This document shows positions 1 to 9,372 of a stretch of DNA of 64,000 bases, piece by piece. The position numbers were made by a program, and so were the translations under genes. Every line of letters starts with the position of its first letter. Position 1 is the first letter of the stretch. Source of the DNA: Halomarina salina (GTDB taxonomy: Archaea; Halobacteriota; Halobacteria; Halobacteriales; Haloarculaceae); assembly GCF_023074835.1 (NCBI RefSeq), contig NZ_JALLGW010000003.1, forward strand, positions 1 through 64,000, in the 5' to 3' direction. The notes under the pieces are model-generated. The model was not told the origin of the DNA and did not search any database. It saw only the letters and a program-made list of their open reading frames with translations.

Positions 1-1103
1 CGGCCCGCGAGTTCGTCGACGAGAAGGTGCGCCCGGACGTCGGCGAGCACTGGATCGAGGGGACGTTCCCGACGGACCTCGTCGAGGAGATGGGCGAGCT
101 GGGGTTCTACGCGCCCAACCTGGATGGGTACGACCTCCCCGACCTGAGCGAGACCGCCTACGGTCTGCTGATGCAGGAACTCGAGGCGGGCGATTCGGGG
201 CTGCGTTCGATGGCAAGCGTGCAGGGGGCGCTCGTGATGTACCCCATCCACGCGTTCGGCAGCGACGAGCAGAAAGACGAGTGGTTGCCCGCTCTCGGGC
301 GGGGCGAGGCGGTCGGCTGTTTCGGTCTGACCGAGCCACAGCACGGGTCGAACCCCACCGCGATGGAGACCTACGCGGAAGCCGAGGACGAAGGATACGT
401 CCTGAACGGCTCGAAGACATGGATCACGAACTCGCCGATTGCGGACGTGGCCATCGTCTGGGGGCGCGACCGGTCGGCCGAGGACACACCGGTTCGGGGT
501 TTCCTCGTCGAGACGGACCGCGACGGCGTCTCCACCAACAAGATCGACGAGAAGCTGTCGCTGCGGGCCTCCATCACGGGCGAGATCGGTCTGAACGACG
601 TCTACGTCCCCGAGGAGAACCTGTTGCCGGACGTCGAGGGGATGAAAGGACCGCTGTCGTGTCTCACGCAGGCGCGCTACGGCATCGCGTGGGGCGCTAT
701 CGGTGCGGCGCGGGACTGCTTCGAGACGGCTCGTGAGTACGCGACCGACCGCGAGCAGTTCGGCGGTCCCATCGCCCGGTTCCAGCTCCAACAGCAAAAG
801 CTGGCGGAGATGGCGACGCAGATCACGACGAGTCAGCTGTTGGCACATCGCCTCGCGGAACTGAAAGAGCGCGGCGAGATGCGTCCTCAGCACGTCTCGA
901 TGGCCAAGCGCAACAACGTGCGGATGGCGCGCGACCAGTCGCGTATCGCCCGCGAGATGCTCGGTGGGAACGGCATCACGGCGGACTACTCGCCGATGCG
1001 CCACATGGCCAACCTGGAGACCGTCTACACCTACGAGGGGACCCACGACATCCACACGCTGATTCTGGGTCAGGACCTCACCGGCTTCGCCGCCTACGAG
1101 TGA
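1..1103 (+). CDS. gcdH: Acyl-CoA dehydrogenase, glutaryl-CoA dehydrogenase-like (5' partial)
   Basis: Flavin enzyme that in its family oxidises and decarboxylates glutaryl-CoA to crotonyl-CoA. The reading frame is open from base 3 and already codes ACAD helix A (AREFVDEKVRP), so the true start lies before the window; the GTG at 27 is internal. Glutaryl-CoA dehydrogenase hallmarks are RSMASVQGALVMYPI (substrate pocket), the FAD-binding block FGLTEPQHGSNP, KTWITNSPIADVAIVWGR, SLRASITGEI and the C-terminal catalytic-Glu block YTYEGTHDIHTLILGQ. The stop overlaps the start of the next gene (thiolase), so the two are probably co-transcribed; crotonyl-CoA would pass to hydratase, dehydrogenase and thiolase steps. 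Substrate is inferred from family motifs; a related short-chain acyl-CoA is possible. Confidence 0.9.
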   Translation, partial: AREFVDEKVRPDVGEHWIEGTFPTDLVEEMGELGFYAPNLDGYDLPDLSETAYGLLMQELEAGDSGLRSMASVQGALVMYPIHAFGSDEQKDEWLPALGRGEAVGCFGLTEPQHGSNPTAMETYAEAEDEGYVLNGSKTWITNSPIADVAIVWGRDRSAEDTPVRGFLVETDRDGVSTNKIDEKLSLRASITGEIGLNDVYVPEENLLPDVEGMKGPLSCLTQARYGIAWGAIGAARDCFETAREYATDREQFGGPIARFQLQQQKLAEMATQITTSQLLAHRLAELKERGEMRPQHVSMAKRNNVRMARDQSRIAREMLGGNGITADYSPMRHMANLETVYTYEGTHDIHTLILGQDLTGFAAYE

Positions 1104-2245
1104 TGGCCGGGAAGCTACACCAACCGGTCGTCGTCTCCGCGGTCCGGACGGCTCAGGGGAAGGAGGGTGGCGTCTTCTCGGCGGTCCGCAGCGAGGAGCT
1201 CTCGGTGCCGCTGGTGAACCGGATGCTCGCCGAGACTGGACTCTCGGGCGATGAGGTGGACGACGTTCGCTGGGGCTGCGCCAAACAGGAGGGCGAGCAG
1301 GGCAACAACCTCGCCCGCGTCGTCGCGCTCCTCTCGGACCTCGGCGAGTCCGTGCCGGGGACGACCATCGACCGGCTCTGTGCCTCTTCCGCGGAGGCGC
1401 TCTTCTCCGCGGCCGACGCCATCCGGGCCGGCCAGCGCGACTGCGTCGTGGCCGGCGGCGTCGAGCAGATGTCCCGCGTCTCGCGGAAGTACGGCATCGG
1501 GAACTACCCCGGCATCGCGGCCGCCTGGGACCCGGACGACCTCCAGATGGGGGCAACTGCCGAGGCGGTGGCGAACCGCTACGGCGTCTCCCGGGCGGAC
1601 CAGGACGCGTACGGCGCGCGCTCCCAGCAGCGGGCGGTCGCCGCCACCGAGGCGGGTCGGTTCGACGACGAGATCGTCCCCATCGAGACGCCCGACGGGA
1701 CGGTCACCGAGGACGAGGGCCTCCGCCCCGGGACGACGGCCGAGTCCATCGCGGGGCTCCCGCCCGCCTTCGACGAGGACGGGACGGTCACCGCGGCGAC
1801 CGCGGCGCAGATATCGGACGGCGCGGCGGGCCTCCTGCTCACCTCGCGGGCGTTCGCCGAGGAACGTGGCCTCGACGTACTGGCCGAAGTGGGGAACCAC
1901 GAGGTCGCCGGCGTCGACCCCGAAGTGATGGGAATCGGTCCGGTTCCGGCGTGTGAGGGGCTGTTCGAGCGCTCGGGCACCGAGGCCGACGACTACGACC
2001 TCGTCGAACTGAACGAGGCGTTCGCGTCCCAGACGCTGTACTGCCAGCGCGAACTCGGCTTCGACGACGAGGTGTTCAACGTCAACGGTGGCGCTATCGC
2101 CATCGGCCACCCGCTGGGAGCGTCGGGGGCACGGCTCCCGGTCACGCTCGTCCACGAGATGCGGCGTCGCGACGCGTCGTCCGGGCTCGCCACGGAGTGC
2201 GTCGGGTACGGGCAGGGTGCGGCCGTCGAGTTGTTCGCACCGTAA
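1103..2245 (+). CDS. Thiolase (acetyl-CoA C-acyltransferase)
   Basis: Catalyses CoA-dependent cleavage of 3-ketoacyl-CoA to acetyl-CoA and a shortened acyl-CoA (or the reverse). The 380-residue protein has the three thiolase active-site elements: nucleophilic Cys93 (RLCASSAEA), His336 ([10 protein letters not shown]) and Cys366 ([10 protein letters not shown]). The ATG at 1103 overlaps the last base of the preceding glutaryl-CoA dehydrogenase-like stop codon; a GTG three bases earlier is possible. This implies translational coupling. CASS replaces the commoner CGSG after the nucleophile, which is tolerated in the family. Chain-length specificity cannot be read from the sequence. Confidence 0.92.
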   Translation: MAGKLHQPVVVSAVRTAQGKEGGVFSAVRSEELSVPLVNRMLAETGLSGDEVDDVRWGCAKQEGEQGNNLARVVALLSDLGESVPGTTIDRLCASSAEALFSAADAIRAGQRDCVVAGGVEQMSRVSRKYGIGNYPGIAAAWDPDDLQMGATAEAVANRYGVSRADQDAYGARSQQRAVAATEAGRFDDEIVPIETPDGTVTEDEGLRPGTTAESIAGLPPAFDEDGTVTAATAAQISDGAAGLLLTSRAFAEERGLDVLAEVGNHEVAGVDPEVMGIGPVPACEGLFERSGTEADDYDLVELNEAFASQTLYCQRELGFDDEVFNVNGGAIAIGHPLGASGARLPVTLVHEMRRRDASSGLATECVGYGQGAAVELFAP

Positions 2246-2295
2246 TCCGTCCCCCTGAATCGGCGCGCGTCGGGCGTCCCCGAATTCGACTGCGT

Positions 2296-3435
2296 CTACA
2301 GGAGTCGGTCGGCGATGATGTTCTTCTGGATCTCGCTCGTCCCCTCGTAGATCTTCGTGATACGGGCGTCGCGGTAGTAGCGCTCGGCCGGGTGGTCGGA
2401 GACGTAGCCCGCCCCGCCGTGGACCTGGATGGACTCGTCGGCGACCTCGACCGACCGCTCGGAGGCGAACAGCTTCGCCATACTCGAGAACTGCGCGGCC
2501 ATCGACTGGTCGCCCTCCTCGACGGCCGAGGCGGCGCGGTAGGTGAGCGCCCGGGCGGCCTCGACGTTCGTCGCCATCTCCGCGAGTTTGTGGCGGATGG
2601 CCTGGAACTCGCCGATCTTCTGGTCGAACTGCTCGCGCTCGCCGGCGTAGTCGAGCGCCGCGTCGAACGCCCCCTGTGCGGCCCCGACGGCCTGGGCGGC
2701 GACGTTCGTCCGCCCGGAGGCGAAGAACTCCATCAGCTGGTAGAACCCCTGGTCCACCTCGCCGATGACGTTCTCCTCGGGAATCCGCGCGTCGTCAAGG
2801 ACGATTTCGGCGAGGTCCGACGCCCGGATACCGAGCTTGTTGTCTATCTTCGTCGGCTTCCAGCCCTCGACCTCGGTCGGGACGAGGAAGGCGGTGATGC
2901 CGCGGTGGCCCTCATCGGGGCTCGTCTTCGCCATCACGACGGCGACGTCGGCGACGGTACCGTTCGTAATCCACATCTTGTTGCCGTCGAGCACCCACTC
3001 GTCACCGTCCTTCTCCGCCCGCGTCTCGATGCCTGCGACGTTCGAGCCGTGAGCGGGCTCGGAGATGGCGCTGGCGGAGGCGGTCTCGCCGTCGGCGATG
3101 CGCGGGAGCCACTCCTCTTTCATCCACTCGTCGCCGAACTCGATGATCATGTCCGTCCCGAAGCCGGCCGACCCGACGGCCGACCCGATGCCGGGGTCCG
3201 CGCGCCACAGCTCCTCCGTGACGAGGACCGTCGAGAGCTTGTCCATCCCGGCCCCGCCGTAGTCGATGGGGATGTTCGGCGCGACGAAGTCGTACTCGGC
3301 CGCCGTCCGTCGGATCTCCTCGGGATACGTCCCCTGTTCGTCGTGTTCCTGTGCGACCGGCACGATCTCTTCGTCGGCGAACTCGCGGACCGCCTGCCGT
3401 ATCGCGCGATGCTCGTCGCTGAGGCTGAACGCCAT
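2296..3435 (-). CDS. Acyl-CoA dehydrogenase
   Basis: Canonical 379-residue ACAD: alpha,beta-dehydrogenation of an acyl-CoA using FAD, electrons going to electron-transfer flavoprotein. It shows the FAD block ISEPAHGSNVAG, the WITNGTVADVAVV strand and the C-terminal KIYEGTSEIQKNIIADRLL, whose Glu is the usual catalytic base of short/medium-chain enzymes. Start chosen at MAFSLSDEH (3435) because a TATA-like element near 3463 lies 27 bp upstream; an in-frame ATG 24 bases earlier would extend it. It is convergent with the thiolase gene and divergent from the TRAP transporter genes. Confidence 0.92.
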   Translation of the reverse strand: MAFSLSDEHRAIRQAVREFADEEIVPVAQEHDEQGTYPEEIRRTAAEYDFVAPNIPIDYGGAGMDKLSTVLVTEELWRADPGIGSAVGSAGFGTDMIIEFGDEWMKEEWLPRIADGETASASAISEPAHGSNVAGIETRAEKDGDEWVLDGNKMWITNGTVADVAVVMAKTSPDEGHRGITAFLVPTEVEGWKPTKIDNKLGIRASDLAEIVLDDARIPEENVIGEVDQGFYQLMEFFASGRTNVAAQAVGAAQGAFDAALDYAGEREQFDQKIGEFQAIRHKLAEMATNVEAARALTYRAASAVEEGDQSMAAQFSSMAKLFASERSVEVADESIQVHGGAGYVSDHPAERYYRDARITKIYEGTSEIQKNIIADRLL

Positions 3436-3614
3436 GGCCCGACGTCCGACCGTGTTCACAAGTACCTACCGATGGTCGATTCACGAGGCGAGTGGTGAGC
3501 GCTGGAGTCAGCGCCTCCGCGGGCGAGCGATCGCGAAGAGATGTGGATGTACAACGTTGTGTCCCGGTCGAGCGGCGTCGAACGCTGTTCGGGGATAGTA
3601 GCCGATACCAGAAC

Positions 3615-3622
3615 TTACTAAT
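3615..3622 (+). promoter_or_regulatory. TATA-like element of the TRAP operon
   Basis: TTACTAAT is centred about 30 bp before the ATG at 3649, the spacing expected for a leaderless or nearly leaderless haloarchaeal transcript. A perfect palindrome follows between it and the start codon. Confidence 0.55.
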
Positions 3623-3629
3623 GCCGGTG

Positions 3630-3649
3630 TTCTGAATGATGATTCAGAA
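3630..3649. promoter_or_regulatory. Perfect inverted repeat at TRAP operon start (operator candidate)
   Basis: TTCTGAAT-GATG-ATTCAGAA is a perfect 8-bp inverted repeat with a 4-bp spacer. Its last base is the A of the ATG start codon, so it covers the predicted transcription start. A repressor bound here would block initiation. The binding protein is unknown; no regulator gene is adjacent. Confidence 0.5.
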
Positions 3650-4734
3650 TGGGAAGCGATTCCACGGCTGAGAGTATCAAGCGTCGCGCGTTCTTGAAGG
3701 GGACCGTCGCAACGGCCGGTGTGGCCGGTGTCGCTGGCTGTTCGAGCCAGGGGGGTAACGGCAGCGGCGGCGACGGCAACGGGTCGAACGGCAACGGCTC
3801 CGGTGGCGGGTCGGGCCGGACCGACATGGTGATGACGACGTCGACGGAGACGACGGCGGCGTACGCCATGAGCCAGGGTATCTCCGCGGTCGTCAACGAG
3901 AACAGCGACGCGGTCCGCGTCGACGCGCGACCGAGCGAAGGGACGAACGCGAACATCGGTCGGCTCGACCGCGAGGAGGTCCAGATAGCGTACATCCAGA
4001 ACTGGGCCGCCGCGAAGATCAACGCCGGCGAGAAGCCGTTCGACCAGCTCACGTTCACGCCGAACCAGGTGTTCCACCTCTACGACCTCGGGTGGTTCCT
4101 CGCGACGCCCAACGGCGGGTGGGAGACGGCCTCCGACATCGAGTCGGGGAGCCGCGTCTCGCCGACCCCCCGTGGCTCCGGGACGGCCGAGATGCTGGAG
4201 ACCGCGCTGAGTTACGCGACGGAGGACTACGAACGCGTCAGCATCGACTACGGCGGGCAGGGGAGCGCCATGAGCGAGGGCCGTCTGGACGTCGGCGCGG
4301 CGACGCTCGTCAACTTCTCGGTCGAACCCGGCTGGCTCCAGGAGATGAAGGGGACGGTCGACCTCCGGATGCTCGGGTGGAGCGACGACGTCGTCTCGAA
4401 GATGCAGGAGGAACCCGGCCTGCTGCTCACCGAGGTGGAGACCGGCGACCTGGAGAACTACGCGTACACCCCGGAACCGGCGATGATGCCGTCGCTGGCG
4501 TACAACTTCATCGTCAGGAACGACTTCAGCTACGACGCCGTCTACGACCTCCTGGCGACGATGTACGAGAACCGCGAGGGGCTCAGCGAGTACCACGGAC
4601 TGCTCGGCAACCTCGCCGACGGCGAGTTCTGGCTGAAGAACGCCTACGACGACATCCCCTTCCACCCGGCCGCCGCCGACTTCTACGAGGAGCAGGGACT
4701 CTGGTCCGACGAGTTCACCCGCGGCGAGGAGTAG
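3649..4734 (+). CDS. TAXI-family TRAP transporter solute-binding lipoprotein
   Basis: Extracytoplasmic substrate receptor (361 residues) of a TRAP transporter. The N-terminus has a twin-arginine motif (KRRAFLK, Arg12-13), a short hydrophobic stretch and a lipobox ending in Cys31 (GVAGC), followed by a Gly/Ser/Asn-rich linker typical of haloarchaeal lipoproteins. The body follows the TAXI pattern, with TTSTETTAAYAMSQG near the start and a VQIAYIQN strand. The fused TRAP permease begins 9 bp after its stop, so the two form an operon. TAXI proteins bind carboxylates such as glutamate or dicarboxylates; here the setting suggests an organic acid feeding acyl-CoA metabolism (inference). Confidence 0.9.
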   Translation: MGSDSTAESIKRRAFLKGTVATAGVAGVAGCSSQGGNGSGGDGNGSNGNGSGGGSGRTDMVMTTSTETTAAYAMSQGISAVVNENSDAVRVDARPSEGTNANIGRLDREEVQIAYIQNWAAAKINAGEKPFDQLTFTPNQVFHLYDLGWFLATPNGGWETASDIESGSRVSPTPRGSGTAEMLETALSYATEDYERVSIDYGGQGSAMSEGRLDVGAATLVNFSVEPGWLQEMKGTVDLRMLGWSDDVVSKMQEEPGLLLTEVETGDLENYAYTPEPAMMPSLAYNFIVRNDFSYDAVYDLLATMYENREGLSEYHGLLGNLADGEFWLKNAYDDIPFHPAAADFYEEQGLWSDEFTRGEE

Positions 4735-4743
4735 CCTCCGGCG

Positions 4744-6735
4744 ATGAACGACTCAACCGTCACCCGCGAACGGGCGCTCTCGGGGCTCATCTACGTCATC
4801 GGCGTCGCGCTGACAGCGTACATGCTGTACTACGCCTACGAACGACCGTTCGTCCGGGTCAGACACTCCAACCTCTTCCTCGGGGTCGGCGTCGCCCTGT
4901 TCTACCTCTACGAGACGAAGAAGCACGTCTTCGGCACCGAGGATGTCGAGGCGTACCGCGACCGCGACCTCGACCACGACGGCTCCCTCGGTAGCCGCCT
5001 CCGGTCGCTCCTCGGACCGTACGACGGGATTTTCACGCTGCTCGGGGCCGTCGTCGCGGTCGCCGTCGCGGCGTACATCGAGCTGAACTTCCAGCGCCTC
5101 CAGTTCGACGCCCCCATCCTCGGGTACACCGAGATGGACTTCGTCGTCGGCGCGCTCATCGTCCTGCTCGTCGCCGACGCGACCAGACGCGCCTACGGCC
5201 TGGCCATCACCTCGGTGGTCGTCGTCGCCGTCGCCTACGCGATGGCCGGGCCGTGGCTCCCCGGCTTCCTCGGTCACACGGGGATGTCCTGGCAGGACGT
5301 CGCCCGGTTCGGAGCCGTGGGGCTCACCGGCACGTACGGGTTCATCCTCGGCGTCGGGACGACCTGGGTCGCCATCTTCATCATGTTCGCCGGGATGGCG
5401 AAGACCTACGGAGCGCTCGACTACATCCTCGACGTGGGGACGGAACTCGGCAACAAGCTCCGGTCGGGCGTCGTGCAGGTCTCGGTCGTCTCCAGCATGG
5501 CGATGGGCTCCATCACGGGGAGCGCCGCCGCCAACACCGCGACGACCGGGAGCTTCACCATCCCGATGATGCAGCGACAGGGCGTCCGCGACGACTTCGC
5601 GGCGGCCATCGAGAGCGTCGCCTCCTCGGGCGGACAGATGATGCCGCCCGTGATGGGCGTCGCGGCGTTCATCATGGCCGACATCCTGCAGGTGCCGTAC
5701 GTCCGCATCATCCAGGCCAGCCTGATTCCGGCACTGCTGTTCTACTTCAGCGTCGGTATCGCCGTCCAGTTCGTCGTGTTGCGCTTCGGCTGGACCACCG
5801 AGCGGACCGGCGAGTTCGACCGGAGCGTCCTCCGGGGGGGTGCGCACTTCGCCGTCCCGCTGGCCGTTCTGGTCTACACGCTCGTCGTCCTGCGGCTCAC
5901 GCCGCTGAGCGCCGGGCTCTACACGACCGTGACGATGGTCGTGACGATGTACGTCCGGAACCTCGTCGTCGACGGGCCGTCCGTCGGGACGCTGGTCGGG
6001 ACGACCCGGGAGACGCTCCGGGGCTTCCGCGACGGCGCGGTCGAGATGGCTCCGCTCGTCGGCGTGCTCGCCGCGATGGGTATCATTATCAGCATGCTCA
6101 CCCAGACCGGTCTGGCCCAGAAGATCAGCATCCGTATGGTAGGGCTGGCTGGCGGCGTCCTCGTCGCGGTGCTCCTGATGGCGATGGTGCTCAGCATCCT
6201 GTTCGGACTGGGGATGCCGACGCCCGCCGCCTACATCCTGGTGGTCATCCTCGTCGCGCCGGGCATCATCGAGGTGGGCGTCCCGCAGATAACCGCCCAC
6301 CTCTTCGTCTTCTACTTCGCGATGCTCTCCGCTATCACGCCACCGGTGGCTGTGGCGGTGGCCGTCGGGGCGCGCATCGCGGACGCTGACTTCCTGCAGA
6401 CGGGGAAGCAGGCGCTGCGCATCGGTGCGCCGGGCTTCTTCATCCCCTTCGCGTTCATCTCCAATCGGAGTCTCATCTTCTGGTCGTTCCCGGCGACGCT
6501 GCTCCACGCGGGTATCGTCTTCGTGGGGGTCGTCGCACTGGTGGCGGCGACCACCGGCTTCGACGGGAAACACCACCTCGGCCTGCCCCACCGGGCGGCG
6601 TACATCGCGCTCTCGTTCGTCGCGCTCTACGCCCCGATGACCGGTGTACAGGTCGTCGCGGCGACGCTCGCACTCGCCGGGCTGGGACTGAGCCAGCTCG
6701 ACCGCCTGCCAGCCGCCGTGTCACCGTCGAAGTAG
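4744..6735 (+). CDS. TRAP transporter permease, fused small and large membrane subunits
   Basis: Membrane component (663 residues) that moves the solute delivered by the upstream TAXI protein using an ion gradient. The first ~190 residues hold several membrane segments corresponding to the 4TM subunit, and the rest is the DctM-type 12TM domain, with conserved Gly/Ala-rich blocks such as SITGSAAANTATTG and FGLGMPTPAAYI. Fusion of the two subunits is normal in TAXI systems. Start ATG at 4744, immediately after the binding-protein stop. It is the last gene of the operon; a long stretch without a gene follows. Confidence 0.92.
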   Translation: MNDSTVTRERALSGLIYVIGVALTAYMLYYAYERPFVRVRHSNLFLGVGVALFYLYETKKHVFGTEDVEAYRDRDLDHDGSLGSRLRSLLGPYDGIFTLLGAVVAVAVAAYIELNFQRLQFDAPILGYTEMDFVVGALIVLLVADATRRAYGLAITSVVVVAVAYAMAGPWLPGFLGHTGMSWQDVARFGAVGLTGTYGFILGVGTTWVAIFIMFAGMAKTYGALDYILDVGTELGNKLRSGVVQVSVVSSMAMGSITGSAAANTATTGSFTIPMMQRQGVRDDFAAAIESVASSGGQMMPPVMGVAAFIMADILQVPYVRIIQASLIPALLFYFSVGIAVQFVVLRFGWTTERTGEFDRSVLRGGAHFAVPLAVLVYTLVVLRLTPLSAGLYTTVTMVVTMYVRNLVVDGPSVGTLVGTTRETLRGFRDGAVEMAPLVGVLAAMGIIISMLTQTGLAQKISIRMVGLAGGVLVAVLLMAMVLSILFGLGMPTPAAYILVVILVAPGIIEVGVPQITAHLFVFYFAMLSAITPPVAVAVAVGARIADADFLQTGKQALRIGAPGFFIPFAFISNRSLIFWSFPATLLHAGIVFVGVVALVAATTGFDGKHHLGLPHRAAYIALSFVALYAPMTGVQVVAATLALAGLGLSQLDRLPAAVSPSK

Positions 6736-7651
6736 GTGTCTCGCGTCCCCCGTCGCCCCTCTGTATCACGAGACGGCGTACCTCGCTCGACCCGCGGCGA
6801 GGTGTCGTGCAGGGTGTGTCGTAATGGTGATCTGTGAGTACGAGACCCTCGTTACAGGGTCGACTCCCTGAGCGTCGAGCCGACCCCTCGCACCGATGGC
6901 GAGCGCTTCGACGCGACGGACTCGCTAGCGATGGGAGGCAGGGCGCAATCGAGCAGGGCCGGCTGGATTCCGTAGCTCGACGTTCTGGGAGTGGTCTGCA
7001 CTCTCACCGGCGCGGTCGAGACCGACCGTCGTCTGCGCTTCGCGGACGTCTGTCGGGAGGCTATCGTCGGCCACACGGGGGGTGTGTTGGTGGTTTCTAA
7101 CCGGGTTGTATTGTCCAGAATGGCAATACTGGACTATCATATATGGGCGAGTGTGTTTTCGATGAGTGAATAGTGTTGGGAATAAGCTATCGCTGAAGGA
7201 TACAGTGGAAATATACACTGAACCTTCCTCGGCTAAGTACTGGACACGATATTCTCTAACCGGACTTCGGTTGTGCGACAGGTTGTGTATTGCACTAGAA
7301 CTGGTATTCTCTTCGGCGCGAAAGCACGTACCAGACGACTGGCCTCCCTGGAGCAGTCGAGACTCCGTCGACCGACCACCGGTCAGACCCGTCCATCGCG
7401 ACGTGAGAGTGCGGATGCAATCGTAACCGAAGGGAGTACCCTCGCGGGGCCGTAGGAGACTCGGAACTCGATAGAAGCGGGCTACTCGACCGAAATCGGG
7501 GGCGGTTCCTGGCCACTCCAGCGCCTACGCGTGTACAGATAGCGAGACGTGAGAGGAGTCGACACGCATCCGTTCCCGCCCGACGACGTAGACGACGGTG
7601 ACTACCCCCCGGAGTCCCTGGAAAGTATCGGCCTCGACTGTCGGTGACCCG
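6736..7651. other. Non-coding stretch, partly AT-richer
   Basis: No reading frame here has haloarchaeal protein character. The part from about 7090 to 7320 is clearly AT-richer than its surroundings and holds short inverted repeats, for example GTATTG (7108-7113) facing CAATAC (7124-7129), and CAGTG/CACTG near 7205-7220. It may be an eroded insertion or gene, but no recognisable transposase remains. A GGGTCGACTCCC hairpin near 6857 resembles a tRNA T-arm but no tRNA is present around it. Confidence 0.5.
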
Positions 7652-8848
7652 TTAGTAGAAGGTGTCTCCGGTCTTCGCCTTCTCGACCAGCAGGTCACAC
7701 GGGAGCGTCTCGGCCTGCTTGTTGGTGTCGTCGTGACGGCTCGCGACCTCGGTCAGTCGGTCGAGGACGACCGATGCACCGACCTCGTCTGCCTTCTCGA
7801 GTGGACCGACCGGCCAGTTGCCGCCGAGTTTCGCACCCGTGTCGATGTCCTCGACGCTCGCGACATCGTGTTGCACCATCTTGGCGGCCTCGTTGATGAT
7901 CGGCGCCCAGACGAGCAGGGTATCGAACCCCTGGCCAGCGTCGACCGCGATCTGTGGCTCGTCGCGTTCGTCGTAGTCGTAGTACCCGGCCCCCGACTTC
8001 CGACCGTACCGCCCCTTGTCGTACAACTGGTGCAGTATCGGACAGACCTCCGTGTCGTACGCCATGGGGCGGTCTTCGGTCAGGTGGTCCTGCTCGCCCT
8101 CGACGCGAATCTGGATGCCGCCCGTGAAGTCGGCGAGTTCGAACGGCCCCATCGGAAACCGTTCCTTGTACTTCATCGCCGAATCGATCTCCTCGATACT
8201 GTGCTCTCCCCTGTAGACCATCCACGCCGCTCCCTCACCGTAGGGCCGCATCAGGCGGTTGACGATGAACGAGGGGACGTCCATCCGACAGCGAATCGGT
8301 GTCTTGCCGAACGATTCGACGAGCGATTCGACGGTCCCCGCCACGTCGTCGGGCGTGTGTTCGGTCATGATCACCTCGACCAGATCCATCAGCATCGGCG
8401 GGTTGAACCAGTGGCTACCGACCACCTGTGCTGGCCGGTCCGTGACCTCTGCGAGGCGGGTGATGTTGAGCCCGGACGTGTTGGTCGCGAGAATCGCTTC
8501 GGAGGGGGTGGCTTCGTCGAGGTCCTCGAAGATGTCCTCTTTCACCGCTTGCTGCTCGACTGCGGCCTCGGTGACGAAGTCGGCGTCGCCGACCGCCTCG
8601 TCGAGGTCGGTCGTGAACTCCAGTCGGTCGAGGGCAGCGTCGGCGTCCTCTTGCGTCACTCGACCGTTCCCGACGGACTTGTCGTACGACCACTCGATTC
8701 GCTCGCTCGCCTCCTCGAGCTGTGATTCGTCGATGTCGTTCAGGTAGGTGTCGTAGCCGGCGAGCGCGGCGACGGCCGCGATGCCACGGCCCATCTGTCC
8801 ACTGCCGACGACGGCGACGGTCTCTATCTCGGTGCGGTCTACGACCAT
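7652..8848 (-). CDS. 3-hydroxyacyl-CoA dehydrogenase
   Basis: NAD-dependent oxidation of 3-hydroxyacyl-CoA to 3-ketoacyl-CoA, the third beta-oxidation step. The N-terminal Rossmann motif is VGSGQMGRG (Gly15-x-Gly17-x-x-Gly20), and the catalytic His lies in GSHWFNPPMLMDLVEVI. At 398 residues it is longer than the ~290-residue single-module enzymes, consistent with an extended or duplicated C-terminal helical domain. It is the only member of this family in the window and could serve the 3-hydroxyacyl-CoA produced by several modules. A TATA-like run near 8875 lies 27 bp before the ATG. Confidence 0.92.
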   Translation of the reverse strand: MVVDRTEIETVAVVGSGQMGRGIAAVAALAGYDTYLNDIDESQLEEASERIEWSYDKSVGNGRVTQEDADAALDRLEFTTDLDEAVGDADFVTEAAVEQQAVKEDIFEDLDEATPSEAILATNTSGLNITRLAEVTDRPAQVVGSHWFNPPMLMDLVEVIMTEHTPDDVAGTVESLVESFGKTPIRCRMDVPSFIVNRLMRPYGEGAAWMVYRGEHSIEEIDSAMKYKERFPMGPFELADFTGGIQIRVEGEQDHLTEDRPMAYDTEVCPILHQLYDKGRYGRKSGAGYYDYDERDEPQIAVDAGQGFDTLLVWAPIINEAAKMVQHDVASVEDIDTGAKLGGNWPVGPLEKADEVGASVVLDRLTEVASRHDDTNKQAETLPCDLLVEKAKTGDTFY

Positions 8849-8867
8849 ACTACCTGCTCACAGACGG

Positions 8868-8885
8868 TGGGAGAAAAAGGATACT
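8868..8885 (-). promoter_or_regulatory. Promoter of 3-hydroxyacyl-CoA dehydrogenase
   Basis: On the minus strand the run ATCCTTTTTCTCCC is centred 27 bp before the ATG at 8848, suggesting a leaderless transcript. Confidence 0.4.
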
Positions 8886-9335
8886 GTATGGATTCGGACG
8901 GACTGCTTCCTATCGGTTGGAGATGATACTCGTGGCCTTCTACCGAGAGCGGCGACACCAGGAAGCCGACGAGCGTCTCGTGAAAAGTGTCCCCAGGGAT
9001 GGGGAGTCGCACGTGACAAGCGTTTATGAACGGTACGCCACCGGCCAGGTGCAGCATGGCTGGAGCACCGACCGGGTCAGGATGTTGGTGCTTGTTACCA
9101 TTGTTCCTTCCGGCTGCGGAATCGATTGCTGCCTCTCACACGAGCGACGTGTTCGCAGGAGCGCCCTGCCAGGCCGCCGTCGTCGGTGACCGGGAGGCGG
9201 AGCTAGCCGGACGTCGACCTGGCGAATCATCTCGGACTGGACCAGTCACTTCCCGTCGTTGCTCGGAGCGGCGCACGGCGAGGTCTCTCGAACCGGCCGT
9301 CCCCGACTCCCGACCCCCGACGAGTGTTCGAGCGA

Positions 9336-9350
9336 CGAAAGGTCTAACAG
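9336..9350 (+). promoter_or_regulatory. BRE/TATA of acyl-CoA synthetase gene
   Basis: CGAAA (BRE-like) followed by GGTCTAACAG is centred 27 bp before the GTG at 9373 and supports that start. Confidence 0.5.
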
Positions 9351-9372
9351 CGAGTCCGACGAGTGACTCGAC

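Larger units (their letters stand above)
8849..9372. other. Intergenic region between divergent genes
   Basis: About 520 bp separate the dehydrogenase and the acyl-CoA synthetase. Both ends hold promoters. I see no credible gene in the middle. Confidence 0.5.

Noticed and set aside
4753-6591. Long minus-strand frame opposite the TRAP permease
   Set aside because: Asp/Arg/His-rich antisense shadow common in high-GC genomes; the plus strand codes a clear membrane protein.
6845-6870. tRNA T-arm-like hairpin
   Set aside because: The loop lacks the TTCRANNC pattern and no acceptor, D or anticodon arms can be drawn around it.
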